Positions 49,059 through 57,789 of a stretch of 64,000 nucleotides of DNA are shown one piece after another. Origin of the DNA: Cyanobium sp. FGCU6 (lineage in GTDB: Bacteria > Cyanobacteriota > Cyanobacteriia > PCC-6307 > Cyanobiaceae); the NCBI GenBank assembly GCA_024958655.1, contig JANWUR010000003.1, positions 1 through 64,000 of the forward strand, given 5' to 3'. Numbering within the stretch: position 1 is the stretch's first letter; every line of letters starts with the position of its first letter. A program made the translations under genes and the position numbers. A model generated the notes under the pieces. The model was given only the letters and a program-made list of their open reading frames with translations. It was not told the DNA's origin and did not search any database.

Positions 49059-50303
49059 TTGCCTCGCCCACGGCCCACCTTGTCCGTCTCCTCGAGCAGC
49101 CCGCCCGCCCACGGCGCCATCCGCGCCGGCGCGCCTCCTGCCCAACACGGTGGCTTTCACCTGCTGCCCTGGGAGCTGTGGCCGGCGGAGGGTCGGTTGA
49201 TGCTCGGCCTGGTGGCGATCTGGAGCCTGGTGGGTCTGCTGGTCCTCACTTCCGCCAGCTGGTGGGTGGCCGAACGGGAGATGGGCGATGCCGCCTACTA
49301 CCTCAAACGTCAGGCGATCTGGCTGGTGGCGAGCTGGGGGCTGCTGTGGCTGGCCATCCGCACCGGCATGCGGCGCTGGCTGCACCTGGCCGGTCCTGCG
49401 CTGATCGTGCTGGGCCTGATGGTGGCAGCCACCCTGGTGATCGGCAGCACCGTGAACGGTGCCAGCCGCTGGCTTGTGCTGGGCCCGATCCAGATCCAGC
49501 CCACGGAACTGGTGAAGCCCTTCGTGGTGCTGCAGGGGGCAGTGTTGTTCTCCCACTGGCGCCGTATCGGCAGCGATCAGAAACTGCTCTGGCTGAGCAT
49601 CTTCGGGGCGCTGATCCTGGTGATCCTCAAGCAGCCCAACCTCAGCACCGCGGCCCTGATGGGCCTGCTGCTCTGGTTGATGGCCCTCTCCGGTGGGCTG
49701 CCCCTGTCCCTGCTTCTTGGGGCGGCCGGTGCGGGCGGACTGCTCGGCACGGCGAGCATCCTGATCAATGAGTACCAGCGCCTGCGGGTCACCTCCTTCC
49801 TCGATCCATGGAAGGATGCCCAGGGCAATGGCTACCAGCTGGTGCAGAGCCTGCTGGCGATCGGATCCGGCGGGGTGCTCGGAGAAGGCTATGGCCTCTC
49901 GACCCAGAAGCTGCAATACCTGCCAATCCAGAGCACCGACTTCATCTTCGCCGTGTTCGCTGAGGAGTTCGGCTTCGTGGGCTCGGTTTTCCTGCTGCTG
50001 TTTCTGGTGGTCTTCGCCTTTGTCGGTCTGCGCATCGCCCTGAGTTGCCGCAGCCACCAGCACCGGCTGGTGGCCATCGGCTGCACCACCCTGCTCGTGG
50101 GCCAGTCGATCCTGAACATCGCCGTGGCCAGCGGCTCCATGCCCACCACCGGCCTGCCGCTGCCGATGGTGAGTTACGGCGGCAACTCACTGCTCAGCAG
50201 CCTGTTCGTGGCCGGTCTGCTGATCCGCTGTTCCCTGGAATCCACAGGTCTGGAAACCGCCCGTCCCCGCCGGCGTCGGCCTACGGCCGCCCCGATAGGC
50301 TGA
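49059..50303 (+). CDS. ftsW: SEDS-family peptidoglycan glycosyltransferase FtsW
   Basis: A protein of about 414 residues from a TTG or nearby start. It has about ten membrane segments (MLGLVAIWSLVGLLVLTSAS, LIVLGLMVAATLVIGS, LSIFGALILVILKQPNLSTAAL and others). SEDS markers include NGASRWLVLGPIQIQPTELVK and NIAVASGSMPTTGLPLPMVSYGGNS. It polymerises lipid II at the septum. ftsW next to ccdA and ccs1 recurs in picocyanobacteria. The precise N-terminus (Ser/Pro-rich) is uncertain. Confidence 0.92.
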   Translation: MPRPRPTLSVSSSSPPAHGAIRAGAPPAQHGGFHLLPWELWPAEGRLMLGLVAIWSLVGLLVLTSASWWVAEREMGDAAYYLKRQAIWLVASWGLLWLAIRTGMRRWLHLAGPALIVLGLMVAATLVIGSTVNGASRWLVLGPIQIQPTELVKPFVVLQGAVLFSHWRRIGSDQKLLWLSIFGALILVILKQPNLSTAALMGLLLWLMALSGGLPLSLLLGAAGAGGLLGTASILINEYQRLRVTSFLDPWKDAQGNGYQLVQSLLAIGSGGVLGEGYGLSTQKLQYLPIQSTDFIFAVFAEEFGFVGSVFLLLFLVVFAFVGLRIALSCRSHQHRLVAIGCTTLLVGQSILNIAVASGSMPTTGLPLPMVSYGGNSLLSSLFVAGLLIRCSLESTGLETARPRRRRPTAAPIG

Positions 50304-50328
50304 ACGACCGACGCCTCTTCCACCGGCC

Positions 50329-51075
50329 ATGCCCAGCCTGGGGCTTCTGCTCGCCGACTGGGCCCGCACGGCGGAAGTGCTGCTGCAGAGCTCCCTCAGC
50401 CATCCGGGCCCCCTCACCCTGGGGCTGGTGTTTGCGGGCGGCGTGCTGACAAGTCTCGGACCCTGTTCGCTGTCTCTGCTCCCGGTGACCCTGGCTTATC
50501 TCGCCGGGTTCGGCAGCCCAGCCTCCGCCACGGTCGGCACCTCCCCGAGCCTTCCCTGGCAACGCAGCACGGCATTTGCGGGTGGGATCGTGACTGCTCT
50601 GGTGCTGCTCGGGCTGATCAGCGGTCTGATGGGGCGTCTCTATGGCAGCCTGCCCACCCAGATCCCGCTGATCGTGGCTCTGGTGGCGGTGCTGATGGGG
50701 CTCAACCTGCTCGGACTGGTGAGGTTTCCGCTGCCCGCAGGCCCGGATCCCGAGCTCTGGCGCCGCCGGGTGCCTGCGCCGTTGGGCCCGCTGGTCGCCG
50801 GACTGGCCTTCGGCCTGGCCGCCACCCCCTGCACCACACCTGTGCTGGCGGTGCTGCTCACCTGGATGGCCCAACAAGGCAAGCCCCTGGTGGGCATGGC
50901 CCTGCTCACCAGCTTCGGCGCCGGCCAGGTGCTCCCCCTGCTGCTGGCCGGCACAGCAGCCGCGAGCTTGCCCGGCTTGCTCGGCCTGCGCCGACTCGGA
51001 CGCTGGGTACCACCGATCAGCGGCGTGGTGCTGGTCGGAACCGGCGCCCTCACCCTGCTGGCGCGGCTGTCATGA
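50329..51075 (+). CDS. ccdA: Thiol-disulfide transporter CcdA
   Basis: A 248-residue membrane protein with six hydrophobic helices. The two redox cysteines are in [20 protein letters not shown] and [17 protein letters not shown]. It passes reducing equivalents across the thylakoid membrane for System II cytochrome c maturation. The stop overlaps the start of ccs1 (ATGA), which acts in the same pathway. Confidence 0.95.
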   Translation: MPSLGLLLADWARTAEVLLQSSLSHPGPLTLGLVFAGGVLTSLGPCSLSLLPVTLAYLAGFGSPASATVGTSPSLPWQRSTAFAGGIVTALVLLGLISGLMGRLYGSLPTQIPLIVALVAVLMGLNLLGLVRFPLPAGPDPELWRRRVPAPLGPLVAGLAFGLAATPCTTPVLAVLLTWMAQQGKPLVGMALLTSFGAGQVLPLLLAGTAAASLPGLLGLRRLGRWVPPISGVVLVGTGALTLLARLS

Positions 51076-52391
51076 CCACCACCGCCTCTCCCGCCTGGCG
51101 CGCTCTGGAGCGTGCCGCCGGCTGGATCTCAGACCTGCGCCTTGCCATCGTCCTGCTCCTGGTGATCGCCCTGGCCAGCGGCGTCGGCACCGCCATTCCC
51201 CAGAAGGAGAGCGTGGCCTTCTACCACCAGCGCTACGACCCCTCCCCCTGGCTTGGGCTGGTTCACGGCGAGGGGATCCTGGGGCTGGAGCTGGATCACG
51301 TGTACTCCAGCCGCTGGTTCCTGGGGCTGCTGGCCTGGCTGGGTCTGTCGCTGATCCTCTGCAGCATCCGCCGCCAGTGGCCGGCCCTGCGGGCCTCGCT
51401 GCGCTGGATCGACTACCGCTCCCCCCGCCAGCTCAGCAAGCTGGCCGTGGCCGAAACCAGGCCCGCTGCCGACCCTCTGGCCGCCCTCCAGGGACTGGAG
51501 CTGAGGCTGAAGGCAAGGGGCTGGCAGGTCAACCCTCAGGAGGGGCGACTGGCGGCGCGCCGGGGCTTGCTGGGCCGGGTGGGCCCCCTGCTGGTGCACG
51601 CCGGCCTGGTGGTGCTGATGGTGGGGGCGGCCTGGGGTGCCCTGGCCGGCCAGCGGCTGGAGCGGTTCCTGGCTCCAGGTCGTGACCTGGAGCTGCTCGA
51701 CCGCCAGGGTCAGACCCAAGTGACTGTGGCCCTCGACGACTTCGCGATCCAGCGCGACCCGGCCGGCCGGCCGGAGCAGTTCTCTTCTCGGCTGCGCATG
51801 ATCCGCCCCGGCGTCGACGGAGCACCGGCGGTCAGCCAGGAAGCCTCGATCAGCGTCAACCATCCCCTCCGCTACAGGGGGATGACCCTCTACCAGGCCG
51901 ACTGGGCCCTGGCAGCGATCGACCTGCAGCTCGGCCGCAGCCCAGTGCTGCAGTTGCCCCTGCGCAGTTTCCCCGAACTCGGGGAGCAGGTCTGGGGCCT
52001 GGTGCTCCCCACCCGACCCGATGGCAGCGAGCCCGTGCTGCTCAGCCTGACCAGCGAGCAGGGACCGGTGCAGGTGTTCGGGCCAGATGGGGACCTGCTT
52101 GCCCAACTGGTGCCGGGCGGTGAAGCAGTCGAGGTGCGGGGCCTGCCGTTGCGGGTGACGGCTGTTCTGCCGGCCAGCGGCATCCTGCTCAAGAAGGATC
52201 CTGGCGTGCCCCTGGTGTACGCCGGCTTCGCCATCGCCCTGCTGGGAGGCGGGTTGAGCCTGGTGGCGACGCGCCAGCTCTGGGCGGTGGCCGAGCCGGC
52301 CAGCGGTCGCCTGCATGTGGCCGGGCTCTGCAACCGCAATCTCACCGGCTTTGCCTCCGAACTGCCCGGCCTGCTCGATGAGGCCGCCTGA
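51072..52391 (+). CDS. ccs1: Cytochrome c biogenesis protein Ccs1 (ResB family)
   Basis: A 439-residue ResB/Ccs1 protein of System II cytochrome c synthesis: membrane helices [43 protein letters not shown] and [21 protein letters not shown], then a large lumenal domain and a late helix ([21 protein letters not shown]). [19 protein letters not shown]-like [15 protein letters not shown] is a hallmark. It works with CcsA to attach haem. Coupled to ccdA. Confidence 0.95.
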   Translation: MTTTASPAWRALERAAGWISDLRLAIVLLLVIALASGVGTAIPQKESVAFYHQRYDPSPWLGLVHGEGILGLELDHVYSSRWFLGLLAWLGLSLILCSIRRQWPALRASLRWIDYRSPRQLSKLAVAETRPAADPLAALQGLELRLKARGWQVNPQEGRLAARRGLLGRVGPLLVHAGLVVLMVGAAWGALAGQRLERFLAPGRDLELLDRQGQTQVTVALDDFAIQRDPAGRPEQFSSRLRMIRPGVDGAPAVSQEASISVNHPLRYRGMTLYQADWALAAIDLQLGRSPVLQLPLRSFPELGEQVWGLVLPTRPDGSEPVLLSLTSEQGPVQVFGPDGDLLAQLVPGGEAVEVRGLPLRVTAVLPASGILLKKDPGVPLVYAGFAIALLGGGLSLVATRQLWAVAEPASGRLHVAGLCNRNLTGFASELPGLLDEAA

Positions 52392-52415
52392 GCGCCTCGA
52401 TCGGCTCGCCCTGAC

Positions 52416-52841
52416 TCAGCAGGGACGGCGGCTGCCGTGGCTGACCCGCACCACCGTGTGGACGTTGCCGCGGGGATTGAAGTCGGCCTCCAGCTGCATC
52501 CACACCGGATCGCAGGCCTCGACCAGGTCGTCGAGGATGCGGTTGGCCACCTCTTCGTGGGAGATGGCACGGTCGCGGTAGCTGTTCACGTAGAGCTTGA
52601 GGGCCTTGAGCTCAAGCACCCGCGGACCGGGCTGGTAGAGCAGTCGCAGCACGGCGAAATCGGGGTAGCCGGAAAAGGGACAGGTGCAGGTGAATTCCGG
52701 CAGGTCGATGGACACCTCGTAGGCCCGACCCTGGCGTGGGTTTTCGAAACAGAGCAAGCGGGCCTCGGCGATGGCCCGCTCGCCGTAGCTCGGAGTGATG
52801 GTGGCGGCAGCCGACTCGCCCATGGACACCAGTGCAGACAT
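52416..52841 (-). CDS. queF: NADPH-dependent 7-cyano-7-deazaguanine reductase
   Basis: A 141-residue unimodular QueF. The thioimide-forming Cys lies in [14 protein letters not shown], and [21 protein letters not shown] and [13 protein letters not shown] supply the other conserved residues. It reduces preQ0 to preQ1 in queuosine biosynthesis. ATG at 52841 gives the family length; the longer frame is Arg/Pro rich. Divergent from glnB, so its promoter region holds the NtcA box. Confidence 0.95.
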   Translation of the reverse strand: MSALVSMGESAAATITPSYGERAIAEARLLCFENPRQGRAYEVSIDLPEFTCTCPFSGYPDFAVLRLLYQPGPRVLELKALKLYVNSYRDRAISHEEVANRILDDLVEACDPVWMQLEADFNPRGNVHTVVRVSHGSRRPC

Positions 52842-52910
52842 GCAAGGGGTGCCCTTGACGCTAGGGCCTCGGGGGCAACGGTCCCGGTTCCCCATTCGCG
52901 GGCAGCATGG

Positions 52911-52924
52911 GTAGCGTGCGTTAC
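52911..52924 (+). promoter_or_regulatory. NtcA binding site upstream of glnB
   Basis: GTAGCGTGCGTTAC matches the NtcA consensus GTA-N8-TAC exactly. It lies about 97 bases before the glnB start. A TAATGG sequence about 25 bases downstream is a candidate -10 box. NtcA activates glnB under nitrogen limitation in cyanobacteria. Confidence 0.75.
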
Positions 52925-52987
52925 GGCGACCGCCGCAGGCCTCAGGCGTAATGGGGCGGTTCGCAACCGGGACGTCTGAGAGACTGA

Positions 52988-53359
<372 letters not shown>

Positions 53360-53371
53360 GCCCCACCGAAT

Positions 53372-54199
53372 TCACCCCCCTTCCAGGGTCGCCGCCACCA
53401 CGGCGGCGACCCTGTCGGCATCGATCCGATCACCGCCCGCGGGCAGCCACTCGGTCAGCCACAAGAGATATTCGTGGTTGCCGGCGGGGCCGGTGAGCGG
53501 CGATCCAAGCAGGCCGGCGGCCTGCCAACCCAGTTGGTCAGAGGCAGCGATCACGGCGCCGATGGCATCCCGGTGGGCCAGCGGATCCCGCACCACGCCG
53601 CCCTTGCCCACGCGCTCCCGACCCACCTCGAACTGCGGCTTCACCAGGAGCACGGCCTCCACGCCATCCGCTCCTGGACGCAGCAGGCCGCGCAGCGCCG
53701 GCAGCACGCGGGTCAGGGAGATGAACGACACATCGGCCACGGCCAGATCGGGCCAGGGGTCGTCGGGCCCGTACAGCTGCTCCGGGGTGAGATGGCGCAG
53801 GTTGGTGCGCTCCCGCAGCACCAGCCGGGGGTCGGTGCGCAGGCTCCAGGCGGTCTGGCCGTAGCCCACGTCGATGCCATAGATGCGGGCCGCCCCGTGC
53901 TGGAGCAGGCAGTCGCTGAAGCCGCCGGTGGAGATGCCGCCATCGAGGCACACCCGGCCCTCCACCCGGATCGGCAGCTGCTCGAGGGCTGCCACCAGCT
54001 TCTCGCCGCCGCGGGAGACGAACCGGGGCGGCACCTCCACCTCCAGGGGCAGATCGGCATCCACCTCGGTGCCGGGCTTGTCGAGCACGCGGCCGGCGCT
54101 GCGCACCCGGCCGGCGCGGATGAGCTGCTGCGCCTGCTGACGGCTGGCCACCAGACCCCGGTGCAGCAGCAGAAGATCCAGTCGCTGGCGGCGGGCCAT
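53372..54199 (-). CDS. tlyA: TlyA-family rRNA methyltransferase / hemolysin-like protein
   Basis: A 275-residue protein with an N-terminal S4 RNA-binding domain (RLDLLLLHRGLVASRQQAQQL) and an FtsJ-like methyltransferase domain (LDGGISTGGFSDCLLQHGA, IYGIDVGYGQTAWSL, VADVSFISLTRVLPAL, VLLVKPQFEVGRE). The catalytic Lys-Asp-Lys-type residues are visible in VADVSF and LVKPQF. The usual LDVGASTGGF is LDGGISTGGF here. TlyA 2'-O-methylates rRNA. Convergent with glnB, with 12 bases between stops. Confidence 0.93.
   Translation of the reverse strand: MARRQRLDLLLLHRGLVASRQQAQQLIRAGRVRSAGRVLDKPGTEVDADLPLEVEVPPRFVSRGGEKLVAALEQLPIRVEGRVCLDGGISTGGFSDCLLQHGAARIYGIDVGYGQTAWSLRTDPRLVLRERTNLRHLTPEQLYGPDDPWPDLAVADVSFISLTRVLPALRGLLRPGADGVEAVLLVKPQFEVGRERVGKGGVVRDPLAHRDAIGAVIAASDQLGWQAAGLLGSPLTGPAGNHEYLLWLTEWLPAGGDRIDADRVAAVVAATLEGG
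53385..53413. repeat. Perfect 12-base-pair hairpin in the 3' end of tlyA
   Basis: AGGGTCGCCGCC and its exact complement separated by five bases. It lies within the last codons of tlyA (VAAVVAAT) and just past the glnB stop. No T run follows on either strand, so a classical terminator is not supported, but it could block transcripts from both convergent genes. Confidence 0.6.
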
Positions 54200-54241
54200 G
54201 GCGGCGGCGCCCGGTCACGGAGCCGGGTGGGGCCTGAGGTT

Positions 54242-54556
54242 ATGGAAACACAACCACAATCCGCACAAAAACCGACAGGCGAAAGCTCCACCGCGCGAGC
54301 ATCAGAGGATGATCCGAGTCCATCGAGGCCCATGCCCCGATCCCTCCCCAAGGCGTCCCCCCGGCATGCCGCCGGCGGCGAACTGGTGGAGTTGTTGCAG
54401 CCCGGTTCGTTCGTGCGGCTGCGCGATCATCCCGACGATCTGCCCCCCTTCCAGCTGATCGGCTGCCAGGGCGGCCGCTGCTGGGTGCGTCAGCAGGCCT
54501 GGGGCACGTTGGTGCAGTGGGAAGTGGCCCACCGCCGCCTCACGGCCGCCGCCTGA
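54242..54556 (+). CDS. Small conserved hypothetical protein
   Basis: A protein of 104 residues, or 74 if the ATG at 54332 is used. The C-terminal 60 residues are the conserved part: GELVELLQPGSFVRLRDHP, LPPFQLIGCQGGRCWVRQQ and VQWEVAHRRLTAAA. The compact beta-rich pattern suggests a small SH3-like or KOW-like fold, which is only inference. It lies between tlyA (divergent) and purB. I recognise no function. Confidence 0.65.
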   Translation: METQPQSAQKPTGESSTARASEDDPSPSRPMPRSLPKASPRHAAGGELVELLQPGSFVRLRDHPDDLPPFQLIGCQGGRCWVRQQAWGTLVQWEVAHRRLTAAA

Positions 54557-54623
54557 ACCGGCGGGGATAAGCACTGCGGCCGGACCGATAGGTTGGGTGT
54601 TCGTTCCGCCATCGCCGACCGCC

Positions 54624-55919
54624 TTGATCGAGCGCTACACCCTGCCCGAGATGGGCCGCCTCTGGAGCGAGGAAGCGAAGTTCCAGAGCTGGCTCGACGT
54701 GGAGATCGCCGCCACCGCGGCCAACGTGGAGCTGGGGCGGGTGCCCGCCGAGGCGCTGGCCACGATCCGGGAGAAGGCGCGGTTCGAGGTGCCGCGGATC
54801 CTGGAGATCGAGGCCGAGGTGCGTCACGACGTGATCGCCTTCCTCACCAACGTGAACGAGCACGTGGGCGATGCGGGCCGTTACATCCACGTGGGCATGA
54901 CCAGCTCCGACGTGCTCGACACGGGGCTGGCGCTGCAGCTGAAGGCCTCGGTGGCCCTGCTGCGCACGGAGCTCGACGCCCTGGCCGAGGCCCTGCGCGT
55001 GCTGGCGCGGGAGCACAAGGGCACGGTGATGATCGGCCGCAGCCATGCGATCCACGGCGAGCCGATCACCTTCGGCTTCAAGGTGGCGGGCTGGCTGGCG
55101 GAAAGCGAGCGCAACCGTGATCGACTCGAGCGGCTGGAGCAGGTGGTGGCCGTGGGGCAGATCAGCGGCGCCATGGGCACCTACGCCAACACCGATCCCC
55201 AGGTGGAGGCGATCACCTGCCGTCTGCTGGGCCTGGTGCCCGATACGGCCAGCACCCAGGTGATCTCCCGTGATCGCCATGCGGAGTACGTGCAGACCCT
55301 GGCGCTGGTGGGGGCGTCGCTGGAGCGGTTCTCCACCGAGATCCGCAACCTGCAGCGCACCGACGTGCTGGAGGTGGAGGAGAACTTCGCCAAAGGCCAG
55401 AAGGGCAGCTCGGCCATGCCCCACAAGCGCAATCCGATCCGCAGCGAGCGCATCGGCGGGCTGGCTCGGGTGCTGCGCAGCTACACCGTGGCGGCGCTGG
55501 AGAACTGCGCCCTCTGGCATGAGCGCGACATCAGCCACAGCTCGGTGGAGCGGATGATGCTGCCCGACTGCTCGGTCACCCTGCACTTCATGCTGCGGGA
55601 GATGACCGAGGTGGTGAAAGGCCTGGGGGTCTACCCCGAGAACATGGCCCGCAACATGAATGTCTACGGCGGCGTGGTGTTCAGCCAGCGGGTGCTGCTG
55701 GCGCTGGTGGAGAGCGGCCTGAGCCGCGAGGACGCCTACCGCATCGTGCAGCGCAACGCCCACACCGCCTGGAACACTGACGGCGGCGACTTCCGCGCCA
55801 ACCTGGCGGCCGATCCCGAGGTGAGCGTCCGGCTCAGCGGCGAACAGCTGGCCGAGTGCTTCGCCACCGACCTGCACCAGGCGAACCTGGGGGTGATCTG
55901 GGAGCGGCTGGGGATCTGA
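54624..55919 (+). CDS. purB: Adenylosuccinate lyase
   Basis: A 431-residue lyase of the fumarase/aspartase superfamily. The signature GSSAMPHKRNPIRSE (with the catalytic flexible loop) and HVGMTSSDVLDTGLALQL are present. It catalyses two fumarate-releasing steps of purine synthesis. Similarity begins at LIERYTLPEMGRLW, so a TTG at 54624 is the likely start; a GTG at 54597 is the alternative. It is the last clearly housekeeping gene before the atypical region. Confidence 0.96.
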   Translation: MIERYTLPEMGRLWSEEAKFQSWLDVEIAATAANVELGRVPAEALATIREKARFEVPRILEIEAEVRHDVIAFLTNVNEHVGDAGRYIHVGMTSSDVLDTGLALQLKASVALLRTELDALAEALRVLAREHKGTVMIGRSHAIHGEPITFGFKVAGWLAESERNRDRLERLEQVVAVGQISGAMGTYANTDPQVEAITCRLLGLVPDTASTQVISRDRHAEYVQTLALVGASLERFSTEIRNLQRTDVLEVEENFAKGQKGSSAMPHKRNPIRSERIGGLARVLRSYTVAALENCALWHERDISHSSVERMMLPDCSVTLHFMLREMTEVVKGLGVYPENMARNMNVYGGVVFSQRVLLALVESGLSREDAYRIVQRNAHTAWNTDGGDFRANLAADPEVSVRLSGEQLAECFATDLHQANLGVIWERLGI

Positions 55920-56084
55920 CCGGTAGGGGCGGCCGTTCGAAGCTTGAAGCAGCCAGCGCTGCGCAAGTGCCGTTAAAGCCACACCATCTGAACTACGGCG
56001 AGATGGTCATGGCACAGACCGCTATGAAATCTACTCTTTGTCGCATCCCGTTGCCGTTATGAACGATCTGCAGACCTCCATTAG

Positions 56085-56159
56085 GTGAACACCCGTTGGT
56101 CTGAAGCGTGGATCGATGCGGCGCGGCAGGAGCGGATGGCGATGGGATCCCTGCGCTGA
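56085..56159 (+). pseudogene. Remnant of a VapB-type antitoxin C-terminus
   Basis: A 24-codon frame ending in TGA (NTRWSEAWIDAARQERMAMGSLR) resembles the C-terminal tail of antitoxins that bind PIN toxins, and its stop overlaps the start of the PIN remnant that follows. The N-terminal DNA-binding half is missing. Only short similarity; read as a relict. Confidence 0.45.
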
Positions 56160-56242
56160 TTCACCTGGATACGAATGTGCTGATCGAGGCCCTGCTTGCG
56201 TTAACGACGCGGACTACCGGCCTGGTGCACCTGGATAGCTGA
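56156..56242 (+). pseudogene. Remnant of a VapC (PIN) toxin with internal deletion
   Basis: Starting at CTG it encodes LIHLDTNVLIEALLA, the exact beginning of a PIN-domain toxin with the first catalytic Asp, then stops after 28 codons. An adjacent frame could encode a PIN C-terminal tail (NDADYRP), so most of the gene was probably deleted internally. It cannot make a functional nuclease. Confidence 0.55.
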
Positions 56243-56529
56243 TGGAGCCAACTTGGAGGCCTTCACCAAGCGAGGTCCTACGATCGTCGAAGTTCTGGCG
56301 CAGAAGCTCGAGGGGGAGTAGGCAACCAACATGCCAATCCAACTCCTTGGCGAGATTGGCGGCATCTCCACTTAGGCAAGCGCTGGGCAACAAGCCCACA
56401 AGCCAAGGTTCACGCTATCTGATTCTTGAGATAGACCAGCGCAATGTGGTTCAGACTTGAACCACCATGATTTCACCTCTTCTAGGTGACTTACACCGTC
56501 CGTAACGGACGATCATGCCACCAATGGGT
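56243..56529. other. Gene-free sequence between the vapBC relict and the IS5 remnant
   Basis: No plausible gene. The base composition is markedly less GC-rich than the housekeeping region. It contains a perfect palindrome, CGTCCGT-A-ACGGACG, at 56497-56511, which might be linked to the end of the adjacent transposon remnant. Confidence 0.45.
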
Positions 56530-56615
56530 ACATGGCTCCCTTGAGCATGACATAGCAGTTCTTGACGCACCATGATTAGGTTCGTCAGGGCTTCCAGCAC
56601 ATTGACCTTGCAGCT

Positions 56616-56655
56616 GTTCTAGTGGCTCCGCCACGCTCGGCTGGCGGCCTCGGTA
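56616..56655. repeat. Double-hairpin repeat, copy A
   Basis: A 40-base unit beginning GTTCTAGTGGCTCCGCCAC. It contains a GTGGC/GCCAC hairpin and a second GGC/GCC-rich hairpin. It interrupts the IS5 remnant in the C-terminal part, just before AGAAC on the coding strand, and shifts the frame. It matches copy B at 36 of 40 positions. Confidence 0.8.
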
Positions 56656-57103
56656 GGAGCATGCCAGGCAACCGGGTCTTCTGAAATCCGAACTGCCGTT
56701 GGGTTACGCGGAACGGGTACTCGCCTTTTGCACGGATATGAGCTTTGTCGGTCTCGATCAGATCATCCAGTCGCACCTCGGGGGTGTCGGGCAGAGCCCG
56801 TCGCTTTCCTGAACGCATGGCAACACGGAAGCCGATACCCTTTCCTTCCATTATGGGTGGCTTCTTGATCCCCTGGTAGCCGGAGCCGGTGTAGACAGCT
56901 TTCTGCTCACCGTGCAATAGCTTGGCAGCGGAGGGGAGGTCGTGAAAACTGGGGGCGGTGGTTTCCACCGAGTGGATCAGGCCAGTGTCCTTATCGACGC
57001 CGATGTGGACTTTCATGCCGCAGGCGTAGCATTCCGCGCAGCGGTGATACCACTGATTGCCCTTCTTGGTCTGGTGCATCTCAGGACCTCGCTCCCCATT
57101 CTC

Positions 57104-57143
57104 GTTCTAGTGGCTTCGCCACGCTCGGCCTGCGGCCTCGGCA
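57104..57143. repeat. Double-hairpin repeat, copy B
   Basis: A 40-base unit beginning GTTCTAGTGGCTTCGCCAC. The second hairpin is GGCC-TGC-GGCC. It interrupts the same IS5 remnant in the middle, adding about 36 bases and a TAG stop, again next to AGAAC on the coding strand. Confidence 0.8.
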
Positions 57144-57789
57144 AGGGAGGAGCTGTGGGCCGCGATCAAGGTGGCAACGATGATCGTTCCCTGGTTCATC
57201 CCCACGCCGTTGGCCTTGAGGTGGGTCTTCCCCGCCTCAAAGATCTGCTCACCCAGATGTTGCTTCTCCAGCAGGTGCCGGAACGCCATGATCGTAGTTT
57301 CATCTGGTATCCGGTCGCTGATCAGGTCGATCCCAGCGAATCGGCGCATCGTGGGCACCTCGATCAACGCATCCTCCATGGCCGGATCGCTCAGGTCATA
57401 CCACTGCTGCATCAGATGGACCAGGAGCAATATCTCCAGCGATAGGCTGGGCATCCGCCCTTGGAGCTGATCTTGGAGCTGATCTTGGGGTAGTGGTGCT
57501 CAATCAGATCGATCAGGGCCTTCCAGAGCACAACCTTCTCCATCCCAGCCCAAAAACTTCTCACGTTTTGTGCGCTTCTTGGCTGTGGATTGCTCATAGT
57601 CACCGAACCCGAGCTGCTAGCCACCCATGAACCTAGACCTTACCTGCGGTCACAAACAAGGCCATTGTCCCGTCAATGGGATAGTTTTTTCTAGAGTCTC
57701 CCTAGGACTTACTGATCAGCGAATAGAATTAAACCGCAATGTATTGCCATCGGCTTCTGAGATGGGAATGGGGCGGAATCAATAAGAGA

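Larger units (their letters stand above)
56530..57625 (-). pseudogene. Decayed IS5-family transposase
   Basis: Pieces of one transposase lie in several frames. They run from QLGFGDYEQSTAKKRTKREKF through EKVVLWKALIDLIEHHYPK, QWYDLSDPAMEDALIEVPT, IPDETTIMAFRHLLEKQHLG, MHQTKKGNQWY, MKVHIGVDKDTGLIHSV and RAKGEYPFRVTQRQFGFQKT to CKVNVLEALTNLIMVRQ. This is an IS5-subgroup transposase. It has a frameshift near the start, a 12-base tandem duplication at 57460-57483, a 27-base insertion at 57020-57046, and two copies of a hairpin repeat. The first catalytic Asp reads Val (TIIVATLIAA) and the YADAGYQG-type Asp reads Gly (YTGSGYQG). It cannot transpose by itself. Confidence 0.88.

Noticed and set aside
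56214-56399. Minus-strand small frame in the gene-free stretch
   Set aside because: No similarity, poor start context, and overlaps the vapC relict.
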